DNA from: Actinocrinis sp035653575
GTDB lineage: Bacteria > Actinomycetota > Actinomycetes > Streptomycetales > Catenulisporaceae
Length of the DNA stretch: 64,000 nt
Assembly (NCBI RefSeq): GCF_035653575.1
Contig: NZ_DASRBQ010000168.1
Span: 1-64,000, forward strand
Direction of reading: 5' to 3'
Shown here: one piece after another, positions 52,702-60,992 of the stretch
Position numbering within the stretch: the stretch's first letter is position 1
Layout of the letters: every line of letters starts with the position of its first letter
Notes under the pieces: generated by a model
Databases searched by the model: none
The model's input: the letters and a program-made list of their open reading frames with translations, nothing else
What the model was told of the DNA's origin: nothing
Made by a program: the position numbers and the translations under genes

Positions 52702-53781
52702 ATGCTGTTCGCTGGGGTCGCGTGGTCGGCTGAGGGCTACGAGGTCGGATTCTCAGACCAGGCCGGACGGCCGGATCCGCGCGTCCGGGCGCGCCGGTTC
52801 GGCGGCGGCGAACTGCCGGACCTGGTCGCGTTCCTGTCTCGGATCGCGCGGGAGTCCGGGCCGCTCGGGATCGTGGTCGAGAGCACGAACGGTGCGGTCG
52901 ACGGGTTCCTGTTAGCCGCTGGGCTCGAGGTGTACCGCGCCGATCCGGCTCTGCTCGACGAGGCCCTGGCGTCTTCGAATCCTGAGCTGAATGCGCCGCG
53001 CCCGGAATTCGGCTCGGTCCCCGCGCTCGCGCTGGCGCGGATCGCCGCGGCGCGCCTCGACTCACTCTCAAAGCTGAGCGCCGAGGACGGCAGCCTCACC
53101 GGACGGTATCTGCCGCCTGCGGCTACCTTCGCCCCGGTCGGCACGGAACTGGAAAGGCGCGGCCGGGAGGCCGGCTGCGTCAAGCACGGCCCGCGCGAGC
53201 GCGCGGCCGTCGCGCTCAGCTTCGACGACGGGCCGCATCCGGAGTTCACGAACCAGATCCTTGAGATCCTGGCGCGTTACCAGGCCCGGGCGACCTTCTT
53301 CCCGATCGGGCTCAGTGTGTCAGAGCTCGGAGATCTCCTGGCCAAGGCCGCCGACGCGGGCCATGCGATCGGCAATCACACGTGGTCGCACCCGTATCTG
53401 CCGGATCTGTCGGCCGCCGGGCTGCGCGAGCAGGTCGACCGGACGAGCGAGGCGGTCGCGAGTGCGGTCGGCGCCCGGCCGTCGATGGTGCGACCGCCGT
53501 ACGGTTCGCTGACTGCCGAGGTGCTGGAGAAGTGGACCGGGCTCGGCTTCGAGGAGCAGCTCGTGCTCTGGGACGTGGACTCCGCGGACTGGGCCCTGCC
53601 GGGCGCCGAGGCGATCGCGGACAAGACGCTCAAGGAGATCCAGCCGGGCTCGATCGTGCTGATGCACGACAGCGGCGGCGACCGCTCGCAGACGGTGCAG
53701 GCGCTGCCAGCCATTATCGAGGGCTGTCTGGAGCGCGGGTACGGACTCGCGACCGTGCCCGAGCTGCTGGGGCCGCACTAG
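52702..53781 (+). CDS. Polysaccharide deacetylase (NodB/CE4) with IS110-transposase-like N-terminal domain
   Basis: Residues about 165-355 form a NodB domain with all five motifs: SFDDGPHPEF (motif 1), NHTWSHPY with H226 and H230 (motif 2), RPPYGSL (motif 3), DVDSADW (motif 4) and IVLMHDSGGDRSQ (motif 5). It should remove N-acetyl groups from a cell wall or surface glycan. There is no signal peptide. The first 100 residues (GVAWSAEGYEV, GIVVESTNG, FLLAAGLEVYRADP) resemble the RuvC-like DEDD start of IS110 transposases, but with Ala7 at the first catalytic Asp place, while Glu60 is kept. Confidence 0.82.
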   Translation: MLFAGVAWSAEGYEVGFSDQAGRPDPRVRARRFGGGELPDLVAFLSRIARESGPLGIVVESTNGAVDGFLLAAGLEVYRADPALLDEALASSNPELNAPRPEFGSVPALALARIAAARLDSLSKLSAEDGSLTGRYLPPAATFAPVGTELERRGREAGCVKHGPRERAAVALSFDDGPHPEFTNQILEILARYQARATFFPIGLSVSELGDLLAKAADAGHAIGNHTWSHPYLPDLSAAGLREQVDRTSEAVASAVGARPSMVRPPYGSLTAEVLEKWTGLGFEEQLVLWDVDSADWALPGAEAIADKTLKEIQPGSIVLMHDSGGDRSQTVQALPAIIEGCLERGYGLATVPELLGPH

Positions 53782-53821
53782 CCGACACCCCAGCAGCTCG
53801 ACTCAGGCACGCGAGAGCCTG

Positions 53822-54187
53822 CTACCGACGGTCTGCCTCGATCCGGTCGCCGAGCGTCTCGTCGGTCTCCGATATCGGTGCGCCCATCGGGTCGGGCGCC
53901 ACGTTGTCGCGCCCGCCCATGACGTCGGGGATCGGCGCCGCGGACTGGTCGCTGGCCTGGCCGGGGCGCAAGGTCCGCGCCTGCGCGTCCTCGGCTACCG
54001 GCTGCGTGTCCGACGGGATGGCGCTGGTGTCGTCCGGGGCGACCCGGCCCGGCGCGTCCAGCGCTTCCGGGTCCATGGTCTGATCGTCCACGGTCCCGTC
54101 ACGCGGTCCCATCTCGTCCCCGGGCCGCGCGGCGCCGGCCGCGGGCTCGCCGAACCTGCTCTCTTCGGGATCGGTCTCGTGCCTCAT
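53822..54187 (-). CDS. Hypothetical acidic, disordered protein, 121 aa
   Basis: The product is rich in Asp, Glu, Pro, Gly and Ala and has no hydrophobic core (for example DGTVDDQTMDPEALDAPGRV), so it is probably intrinsically disordered. I do not recognise a family. It may be related to short acidic stress proteins of actinobacteria. It is convergent with the deacetylase gene and lies downstream of the GNAT gene on the same strand with a 40-base gap. Confidence 0.5.
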   Translation of the reverse strand: MRHETDPEESRFGEPAAGAARPGDEMGPRDGTVDDQTMDPEALDAPGRVAPDDTSAIPSDTQPVAEDAQARTLRPGQASDQSAAPIPDVMGGRDNVAPDPMGAPISETDETLGDRIEADRR

Positions 54188-54227
54188 TGGTGCGCCTTCT
54201 TCCTTCGTTCAGCCGCCGCGCTGCGCC

Positions 54228-54665
54228 CTATGCCGACCCTCCCCTGCTCACTCCAGCCGCACTAACCCGTGACGGCAGGTTCGAATCGTTCCGGAGCGTC
54301 GAAGAGCCCAGGAAGCCGTCCAGTTGGCGTCGAGTGCGCGCGGCCTGAAGCAGCGCGCGGATCGCGGTGCGCTCACCCCAGCGTGGTTGGCGGGCGATGT
54401 CCCGGTATGCGGGGTGCAGCTGGGTCCAGCGCCGGGCGAAGGGGCACAGGGCCAGCACCGTGCGGTCGTTGGCACGGGCGTCGTCGAAGATCCGGCGCAT
54501 CAGCAGCGAGCCGATGCCCTTGTCGTGGTCCTCCGGCGCGACCCGGACGTAGGGCACCAGCACGGTGTCCCGCACCAGGATCCACTGCGCCGACCCCACA
54601 GGCCGGCCGTCCAGGTACGCGGTGTAGCGTTCGCGGCCTTCCTCAGCCTTGATCTCGAGTGTCAT
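54228..54665 (-). CDS. GNAT-family N-acetyltransferase-like protein
   Basis: The ATG at 54665 gives 145 residues. The acetyl-CoA binding core is VAPEDHDKGIGSLLMRRIFDDA, followed by TVLALCPFARRWTQLHP, as in the YjdJ/Gtl3-type small GNAT group. The N-terminal EIKAEEGRERYTAYLDG fits that group too. The last 40 residues are basic and not conserved in my memory of the family, so the true end of the domain is near residue 100. The substrate is unknown. Confidence 0.75.
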   Translation of the reverse strand: MTLEIKAEEGRERYTAYLDGRPVGSAQWILVRDTVLVPYVRVAPEDHDKGIGSLLMRRIFDDARANDRTVLALCPFARRWTQLHPAYRDIARQPRWGERTAIRALLQAARTRRQLDGFLGSSTLRNDSNLPSRVSAAGVSRGGSA

Positions 54666-54795
54666 GGCCGGGCGCGGGGAGCGGCGATGGCCGGGCGGTC
54701 ATGCGTCGGGGCCCGCTCCTCCTCTCGCTGTGTTCGGGTTTTGATCGGTGACGGCTGTTGACCGGTAGCTGTCGATTCAGTCCGGGGCCGGTTGC

Positions 54796-55359
54796 TCAGT
54801 CCCAGGGCTGGTTGCAGGACGGGCACACTGCCGGCTTCGCCTCCGTGGTGACGGCGCCGCAGTGCGGGCAGAGCCGCGGCAGCAGACAGGCGGCCTCGCC
54901 GCCCTCGTCCGCCGCCTCCTCCTCGCGCGCTTCCAACCGGGCCAGCGCCGCCGGGTCGGTCGGCAGCTGGATGCGTAGGCCGGTGCGGGCGCGGTGCACG
55001 GTCAGGTACGCCAGGCCGCCGGGGCCCGCGGTGATCGAGCGGCGCGATCCGCGCGGCAGCCAGGTCAGCGCGTGCGTGGCCAGCGCGATCGACTCCTCGC
55101 CGGAGCGCAGCGTGCCGTTGCCGGCGATCGGGAGCAGCAGCACGTCCACGTCGCGCTCGGTATGCGCCTCGACGGTGGCTCCCGGGGGGAGCCGGACGAG
55201 GTTGGCGTCGAGCTGCCGCCCCGCCTCGGCCAGGCGCCACAGCGCCCCGCGCTGCTCGTCGGCCGCCTGGGCCAGGCACCAGTCGAGATCGGCCAGCAGG
55301 CTCGGGCTCGGGTCTGCGGCGCCGTTGCGCTCTTTGGTCTCACTGCCTGCGGTGTTCAT
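54796..55359 (-). CDS. Cupin-like protein with C-terminal zinc ribbon
   Basis: The 187-residue product has a cupin-like beta-barrel (about 50-135: LVRLPPGATVEAHTERDVDVL, then THALTWLPRGSRRSI). Only part of the usual metal-ligand set is visible (His in AHTERD). The C-terminal LCPHCGAVTTEAKPAVCPSC contributes four cysteines of a zinc ribbon. A Glu-rich link joins the two. It may be a sensor or small-molecule binding protein. It is upstream of the GNAT gene and downstream of the ClC gene on the same strand. Confidence 0.6.
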   Translation of the reverse strand: MNTAGSETKERNGAADPSPSLLADLDWCLAQAADEQRGALWRLAEAGRQLDANLVRLPPGATVEAHTERDVDVLLLPIAGNGTLRSGEESIALATHALTWLPRGSRRSITAGPGGLAYLTVHRARTGLRIQLPTDPAALARLEAREEEAADEGGEAACLLPRLCPHCGAVTTEAKPAVCPSCNQPWD

Positions 55360-55400
55360 GGCTTCCTCGGGTGCGTTTCGGTGGTGCCGGGGGTCGGTGG

Positions 55401-57344
55401 TCAGTCGGAGCCGCTGTCCGCGCCGACCGGAACCGCGGCGGAGGGCGGACCGGAGAGCGGCGGACCGGAGGGCGGCCGCTTGCTCTTCACGGCTCGCCGG
55501 GCGGGCAGCAGGCGCTCGCGGTGCATTTCTTCGTGCAGGTCGCGCCGCCGGGCGTGCAGCAGCTGATCGAGGGTGATCAGCCCGGCCAGGCGGTGCGGCG
55601 CGGTGCGGTGGACTACCAGCGCCTTGGTGACGTTGTGGTGCGCCAGGATGTTGGCGACCTCACGCAGCGTGTGGTCGGTGTAGACCACAGCTCGGCCGGT
55701 CAGCGCCGGGCGGCCGTGCACGTTCGGCGTGTGGTGGCTGTTCGAGCCCTGCGGCCCGAAGCCGTCGCGCAGAACGACGCCGTCGCGAATCGCCGTCGGT
55801 TCGTGCGGCAGGGTCAGATCCGCGGTCTGCTCGCCGGGATTGCGGGTCATGACCTCGTGCGCGAACAGCGCCTCCAGCGGGTCGGTGGTGTACTCGCGGG
55901 TCAGGTGCAGGCCGCGCCGGGCGATCTTCTCGGTGAGCACCGAGCGCTTGAGCAGCAGCGCGGAGAGGGCATAGGCACTGACCGAGGCGATCAGCAGCGC
56001 CGGCAGGTCGGGCCAGGCGCGGGTGAGTTCCAGCGTGAAGACCACCCCGGTCAGCGGGGAGCGCATCACGCCGCCGACCACCGCGGCCAGCCCAGCCATC
56101 GCCCAGAACCCCGGGAAGACCTGCGGCAACACCGTGCCCTCCAGCGCGCCGAGCGCTCCGCCGATCATGAACACCGGCGCGAGTACCCCGCCCGAGGTCC
56201 CCGAACCCAGCGAGAGCGACCAGATCAGGGTCTTGACGAAGAGGATGCCGAGCACGAGGGAGAGCCCGGCCTGCCCGGTGAGCAGCCGGTCGATGACGTC
56301 GTAGCCGACGCCCAGGGCGCGTGGCTCGATCAGGCCACCGATTCCGATGATCAGACCGCCGATCGCGGGCCACCACATCCAATGGAATCGCAGCCGGGAG
56401 AAGGCGTCCTCGGCCAGGTACACGAGCCCGGTGGCGCCGACCGCGAGCAGCCCGCCGGTGAGCCCGGGGATGAGCGAGAGCAGCTGCGCACCCGCGCCCG
56501 GTCGCACGACGTGCGCGACCGGGAAGATCGCGCCGGTGCCGAGCAGGAAGCCGCGGCAGATGACGGAGACGGACACCGCCGTGCCGACGGGTATCAGGCT
56601 GCGCGGACGCCACTCGAACAGCAGCAGCTCGACCGCGAGCAGCACTGAGGCGAGCGGCGCGTTGAAGGTTGCCGCCATGCCGCCGGCCGCGCCGGCTACC
56701 AGCAGGGTCTTGCGTTCGTCGGCGGAGAGCTTCAGGCCCTGGGCCAGGATCGAGCCGACCGCGCCGCCGGTCATGATGATCGGGCCCTCGGCGCCGAACG
56801 GCCCGCCGGTGCCGATGCTGACCGCGGCGGACACCGGCTTGAGCACGGCCACGCGCGGCGCGACCCGGCTGCCGCCGACGAGGATCGCCTCAATCGCCTC
56901 GGGCATGCCGTGGCCGCGGATCTTCTCTGAGCCGTAGCGGGCCATCAGCCCGACGATCAGGCCGCCGCCGACGGGTGCGACGACGACCAGCCAGCCGGGG
57001 TGGTGCACGGCGCCTGGCGCGACCAAGCCGGTGGCGACGCGCTGGTAGAACACCAGGTTGGTGATCAAGCCGATCAGGCGCAGCAGCACGAAGGCGGCCG
57101 CGGCGCTGGCCGCGCCGACCGGCACCGCCAGCAGGGTGATCAGCAGCACCCGCGGCGTGACGGTGAAGTCGCCGAGGTGCTGCGGCCGCTCGGTCGCGGC
57201 ACTGGGCGCGGCGCTCGTCGCCGCGCCGTTCGATCCGGCGTGGTCACTCGCCGCCAGGGCGGAGGATCGGCCTGACAGCGAGGCGGCGGAGTCATTCAGC
57301 CTGGCTTTCTCGCGGATGCGCGCGTACAGGCGATGAGTGATCAC
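55401..57344 (-). CDS. ClC-family chloride channel/transporter with CBS domains
   Basis: The GTG at 57344 overlaps the MarR stop (GTGA). The 647-residue membrane protein has a cytoplasmic start (about 1-60), then a ClC core with GHGMPEAIEAIL, GTGGPFGAEGPIIM holding the gating glutamate, and GSGTSGGVLAPVFMIG as the third selectivity stretch. A pair of CBS domains covers about residues 490-620 (ALFAHEVMTRNPGEQ, LITLDQLLHARR). It conducts or exchanges chloride across the cell membrane. Coupling to MarR suggests control by a small molecule or stress. Confidence 0.88.
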   Translation of the reverse strand: MITHRLYARIREKARLNDSAASLSGRSSALAASDHAGSNGAATSAAPSAATERPQHLGDFTVTPRVLLITLLAVPVGAASAAAAFVLLRLIGLITNLVFYQRVATGLVAPGAVHHPGWLVVVAPVGGGLIVGLMARYGSEKIRGHGMPEAIEAILVGGSRVAPRVAVLKPVSAAVSIGTGGPFGAEGPIIMTGGAVGSILAQGLKLSADERKTLLVAGAAGGMAATFNAPLASVLLAVELLLFEWRPRSLIPVGTAVSVSVICRGFLLGTGAIFPVAHVVRPGAGAQLLSLIPGLTGGLLAVGATGLVYLAEDAFSRLRFHWMWWPAIGGLIIGIGGLIEPRALGVGYDVIDRLLTGQAGLSLVLGILFVKTLIWSLSLGSGTSGGVLAPVFMIGGALGALEGTVLPQVFPGFWAMAGLAAVVGGVMRSPLTGVVFTLELTRAWPDLPALLIASVSAYALSALLLKRSVLTEKIARRGLHLTREYTTDPLEALFAHEVMTRNPGEQTADLTLPHEPTAIRDGVVLRDGFGPQGSNSHHTPNVHGRPALTGRAVVYTDHTLREVANILAHHNVTKALVVHRTAPHRLAGLITLDQLLHARRRDLHEEMHRERLLPARRAVKSKRPPSGPPLSGPPSAAVPVGADSGSD

Positions 57345-57832
57345 AGCGGCACCGGTCCATTCACTCCCAGCGCGACTGCGTCCCCGGCCAGGTCGACGAA
57401 GACCGTGGCCATTTGCCGCGCCTGCTCGCGCTGTTGCGGATCCATCCGGTCAAGCACGTCCTCCAGCAGCGCGTGCCGGCGGTCCAGCACCGCGGTCACC
57501 AGGTCCCGGCCACGGCCGGTGACCTCGACCGTCACGATGCTGCGGCTGTGTTCCACGCTGCCGCGCTGTACCAGGCCGACCGCCTGCAGCCGATCGACCA
57601 GGCGGGTGACCGAGGAGGCGCCCATGCCCAGCGCCTCAGCCAGGGTCGAGGAGGGCACTCGGCCGAGCCCGTCGAGCGTCAATAGCAAGCGGAACTGCGG
57701 CACGCTCACCGCTCCGTCCAGCGCGCTCAGGCTCTTCAGCGTGACCCCCACCAGGGCTCGCGCCAGCTGCTCGAATGCCGCCACGTCCGGCCGTGGCCCG
57801 GTGCGCGGCGCGATCGCGGGAAAACCATTCAC
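57341..57832 (-). CDS. MarR-family regulator of the ClC gene
   Basis: The 163-residue product has the winged-helix MarR fold: VSVPQFRLLLTLDGLGRVPSS, the recognition helix region GMGASSVTRLVDRLQAVGLV and the wing RSIVTVEVTGRGRDLV. Its GTGA overlap with the ClC gene makes one operon. A 23-base inverted repeat (57839-57861) directly upstream of the start is the expected autoregulatory operator. Confidence 0.9.
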   Translation of the reverse strand: MNGFPAIAPRTGPRPDVAAFEQLARALVGVTLKSLSALDGAVSVPQFRLLLTLDGLGRVPSSTLAEALGMGASSVTRLVDRLQAVGLVQRGSVEHSRSIVTVEVTGRGRDLVTAVLDRRHALLEDVLDRMDPQQREQARQMATVFVDLAGDAVALGVNGPVPL

Positions 57833-57838
57833 ATACGC

Positions 57839-57869
57839 AAGACTTGTCTAGCGCAAGTCTTTCTGTCAA
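57839..57869 (-). promoter_or_regulatory. MarR operator and promoter of the MarR-ClC operon
   Basis: AAGACTTG (57839-57846) and CAAGTCTT (57854-57861) form perfect 8-base arms around 7 bases. On the minus strand TTGACA lies at 57869-57864, a perfect -35 just upstream of the palindrome, so the operator would cover the region between -35 and start. The -10 is not clear. The palindrome is 6 bases from the ATG at 57832. Confidence 0.65.
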
Positions 57870-58010
57870 CCGGAGCTCAGCGTGCTCAGGGCGCACTCGA
57901 GGCACCCGCAAGTCCTCGGCGCACCGGCATGAACTCCGGAGGAGCGGGAATGCCGAAAGGGCCGCGGCGATCGCCGGACGGCAAGGCTTAGCTCGTGCAA
58001 TGATTGTAGG

Positions 58011-58517
58011 GTGCATCAAGAAGCCGAGGTCGAGGACCCGACGTCGCTGTCCCGCGACGAGATCATCGAATCGCTGCTCCTCGCCAGCCGCGCCATGGTG
58101 GCGCTGGCCGGACGCACACTCGCCGAACTCGACCCGGACGTGACGCTGCCGCAATCCCGCGCGTTGATCGTGCTCGCGTCCCGCGGCCCGCAGCGCGTCA
58201 CCGACATTGCCACCGACCTCGGCGTCGCGCCATCCACCGCGACGCGTATGTGCGATCGCTTGGTGCGTAAGGGCCTGATCCGTCGTTACCGCAGCGCCGC
58301 GAATCGTCGCGAGGTCCGGCTCAGCCTGACGCCGAGCGGACAAAGCCTCGTGCGCGATCTGGCCAAGCGCCGCCGCGCAGAGCTGGCGCGCTATGTGGAA
58401 GCGATCCCAGCGGACGCATACGGCCACGTCACCTCGGCGCTGCAAAGGTTCAGCAGCGCGGCAGGCGAACTGCCCGAGCGTGACTGGTGGTTCGCTGCGG
58501 AGGACGGCGACGCGTAG
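58011..58517 (+). CDS. MarR-family transcriptional regulator
   Basis: The 168-residue product starts at the GTG at 58011. It has VTLPQSRALIVLASRGPQRV, the helix-turn-helix TDLGVAPSTATRMCDRLVRK and the wing RREVRLSLTPSGQSLV. It is divergent from the other MarR gene, 178 bases away, and convergent with the CopD-like gene. No operator specific to it stands out, and there is no good Shine-Dalgarno, so a leaderless start is possible. Confidence 0.87.
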   Translation: MHQEAEVEDPTSLSRDEIIESLLLASRAMVALAGRTLAELDPDVTLPQSRALIVLASRGPQRVTDIATDLGVAPSTATRMCDRLVRKGLIRRYRSAANRREVRLSLTPSGQSLVRDLAKRRRAELARYVEAIPADAYGHVTSALQRFSSAAGELPERDWWFAAEDGDA

Positions 58518-58563
58518 AGCCCCGTAGCGCTCGGCCGCCGGATGCCTGCGTGCGTTTGCGCCG

Positions 58564-58983
58564 TCAGCCGGCCAGCTGGATGCCGACGAACAGCGCACCG
58601 AGCGCGCTCAGCCCGGTCAGCGCGCCGAACACGGCCAACCCGGCCGTGCCGCGGGCCCGCGCGTGCAGGAAGGCCGTCAAGCCGGAGACGATGACCAGTG
58701 TGATCTTCAGCATGAGCGTGTTCTCGTACGCGCCGCTGACCTTGTCGTGCTCGGCGATCACGTTCCAGATCCCGGTCGCCACGAGCACCGCGAAGGCCGG
58801 CCAGGCGACCTGATTGAACCGGCGAGCGGCGGTCGCCGGAACCTCGGCGCCGACCCCGCGCAGCACCGGCACCAGCGCCGCCAGCGTCATCTGCCCGCCG
58901 ACCCACACCGTCGCCGCCAGCACGTGCAGGAAGAGCCGCACCGTATCCCAGGAAACCGCGAGCACGTCTGTCTCAGACTCCAT
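58564..58983 (-). CDS. CopD-like small integral membrane protein
   Basis: I start at the ATG at 58983, which begins directly before the first membrane segment and gives 139 residues with four segments: TVRLFLHVLAATVWVGGQMT, FNQVAWPAFAVLVATGIWNV, LMLKITLVIVSGLTAFLHA and AVFGALTGLSALGALFVGI. The pattern, with His in the first segment and H in the third, resembles the CopD/YcnJ membrane core and related putative copper or heme proteins. It lies head to head with the cytochrome oxidase subunit I gene, which needs copper and heme. Confidence 0.65.
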   Translation of the reverse strand: MESETDVLAVSWDTVRLFLHVLAATVWVGGQMTLAALVPVLRGVGAEVPATAARRFNQVAWPAFAVLVATGIWNVIAEHDKVSGAYENTLMLKITLVIVSGLTAFLHARARGTAGLAVFGALTGLSALGALFVGIQLAG

Positions 58984-59235
58984 TCTCGGCCGTCGGATCA
59001 CCGGCGGTGCCAGCCTACGGGCCGGGCTCGCGCCGCCTTCGGCCCGGTCGGCAAAGGGCGTTGGCGCAGGCCACTTCCCGCGCTGCTGGGTACTTCCGGC
59101 CAATTCGGATTCATCGCGCCACGGCTGGGCAATACGCCACCCGGCCGCGAGGCGCGCCGGGACGATCAACCGCCGCCCGATACACGTCATCGCCGGTCAG
59201 CCGCCCCACCCGACCCACACCGTAGGCGCCGCCCG

Positions 59236-60963
59236 ATGACCTCAGTCCACGTTCCGGCTTCCGGCACCCCCTCGGCCCCGGCCGCCCGCTCCGACCGCAA
59301 GCCCGGCGAGCTCTTCGTCTCGGTCGTCACCACGACGAACCACAAGACCATCGGCTTCCTGTACATGACGACCGCCGGGGTCTACTTCGGCTTCGGCGGC
59401 CTGCTCGCCCTGCTGCTGCGCACCGAGCTGGCCCGCCCCGGCCTGCAGCTGCTCACGCCGGAGCAGTACAACCAGACCTTCACGATGCACGGCACGATCA
59501 TGCTTTTGTTCTTCGCGACCCCGCTGTTCGCCGGGTTCGCCAACGCGATCATGCCGCTGCAGATCGGCGCGCCGGACGTGGCGCTCCCCCGGCTCAACGC
59601 CCTGTCCTACTGGCTGTTCCTGTTCGGCTCGCTCATCGCGGTCAGCGGCTTCCTGACCCCGCAGGGCGCGGCGGACTTCGGCTGGTTCGCCTACGCCCCG
59701 CTCAACAGCGCCGTGCACTCCCCCGGCGTCGGCGGCGACCTGTGGGTGATGGGCCTGGCCATGTCCGGCTTCGGCACCATTCTCGGCGCGGTGAACTTCA
59801 TCACCACGATCATCACCATGCGCGCGCCCGGCATGACGATGTTCCGGATGCCGATCTTCGTGTGGAACACCCTGTTCACCTCGGTACTGGTTCTCCTCGC
59901 CTTCCCGGTGCTGGCGGCCGCGCTGTTCGCGCTCGAGGCGGACCGGCGGCTCGGCGCGCACATCTTCGACGCCAGCAACGGCGGCCCGATCCTGTGGCAG
60001 CACCTGTTCTGGTTCTTCGGGCACCCCGAGGTCTACATCGTGGCGCTGCCGTTCTTCGGCATCGTCACCGAGATCTTCCCGGTGTTCAGCCGCAAACCGA
60101 TCTTCGGCTACAGCGGGCTGGTCTTCGCCACGATGGCGATCACCGGGCTTTCCTCGACCGTGTGGGCGCACCACATGTTCACCACCGGCGCCGTGATGCT
60201 GCCCTTCTTCTCGCTCATGACGTACCTGATCGCGGTGCCTACGGGAGTGAAGTTCTTCAACTGGATCGGCACGATGTGGCGCGGGTCGCTGTCCTTCGAC
60301 ACCCCGCTGCTGTGGTCCGTGGGCTTCCTGGTCACCTTCCTGTTCGGCGGGCTGACCGGCGTGATCCTCGCCTCGCCCCCGCTGGACTTCATGGTGCAGG
60401 ACTCCTACTTCGTGGTCGCGCACTTCCACTACGTGCTGTTCGGCACGGTCGTCTTCGCGATGTTCGGCGGGTTCTACTTCTGGTGGCCGAAGTGGACCGG
60501 CAAGATGCTCGACGAACGGCTCGGGAAGATCCACTTCTGGACCCTGTTCGTCGGCTTCCACACGACGTTCCTCATCCAGCACTGGCTCGGCGCGGAGGGC
60601 ATGCCCCGCCGCTACGCGGACTACCTGGCCTCCAGCGGCTGGACCACGCTGAACACGATCTCCACGATCGGCGCATACCTGCTGGGGCTCTCCACCTTCC
60701 CGTTCCTCTACAACGTGTACAAGACGGCGAAGAGCGCCAAGCGGGTGACCGTGGACGACCCGTGGGGCTGGGGCCGCTCGCTCGAATGGGCCACCTCATG
60801 CCCGCCGCCACGGCACAACTTCACGTCGCTGCCGCGTATCCGTTCCGAGTCCCCGGCCTTCGACCTGCACCATCCGGACATCGTGCGCCGGGAAATCGAG
60901 CGCGGCCAGCGCAGGCCGAAGGACGTCGGCGGCTTCGAGGACCAGTCACAAAGCCTCAGATAG
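59236..60963 (+). CDS. ctaD: Cytochrome c oxidase subunit I
   Basis: The 575-residue product is an aa3-type heme-copper oxidase subunit I with 12 membrane segments. Heme and copper ligands are visible: H85 in TMHGTIMLLFF, GHPEVYIVALP with the His-Tyr pair, WAHHMF with the two copper histidines, and VAHFHYVLFG. It reduces oxygen and pumps protons. The genes for subunits II and III are absent here, so this is probably an extra, separately regulated copy. The ATG at 59236 is chosen because the N-terminus matches the family. Confidence 0.93.
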   Translation: MTSVHVPASGTPSAPAARSDRKPGELFVSVVTTTNHKTIGFLYMTTAGVYFGFGGLLALLLRTELARPGLQLLTPEQYNQTFTMHGTIMLLFFATPLFAGFANAIMPLQIGAPDVALPRLNALSYWLFLFGSLIAVSGFLTPQGAADFGWFAYAPLNSAVHSPGVGGDLWVMGLAMSGFGTILGAVNFITTIITMRAPGMTMFRMPIFVWNTLFTSVLVLLAFPVLAAALFALEADRRLGAHIFDASNGGPILWQHLFWFFGHPEVYIVALPFFGIVTEIFPVFSRKPIFGYSGLVFATMAITGLSSTVWAHHMFTTGAVMLPFFSLMTYLIAVPTGVKFFNWIGTMWRGSLSFDTPLLWSVGFLVTFLFGGLTGVILASPPLDFMVQDSYFVVAHFHYVLFGTVVFAMFGGFYFWWPKWTGKMLDERLGKIHFWTLFVGFHTTFLIQHWLGAEGMPRRYADYLASSGWTTLNTISTIGAYLLGLSTFPFLYNVYKTAKSAKRVTVDDPWGWGRSLEWATSCPPPRHNFTSLPRIRSESPAFDLHHPDIVRREIERGQRRPKDVGGFEDQSQSLR

Positions 60964-60992
60964 GCACTGCGTCTTAGGTAGGCACTGCGTCT
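60961..60992. repeat. 18-base-period direct repeat between convergent genes
   Basis: TAGGCACTGCGTCT occurs at 60961-60974 and 60979-60992. The first copy contains the ctaD stop codon, and the second reaches the stop of the convergent MarR gene. It looks like a recent small duplication. Confidence 0.75.

Noticed and set aside
52702..53010. Remnant IS110 insertion sequence
   Set aside because: The transposase-like part is in frame with the deacetylase, there are no terminal repeats or C-terminal transposase part, and codon use is like the neighbours, so it is better seen as a protein domain than as an element.
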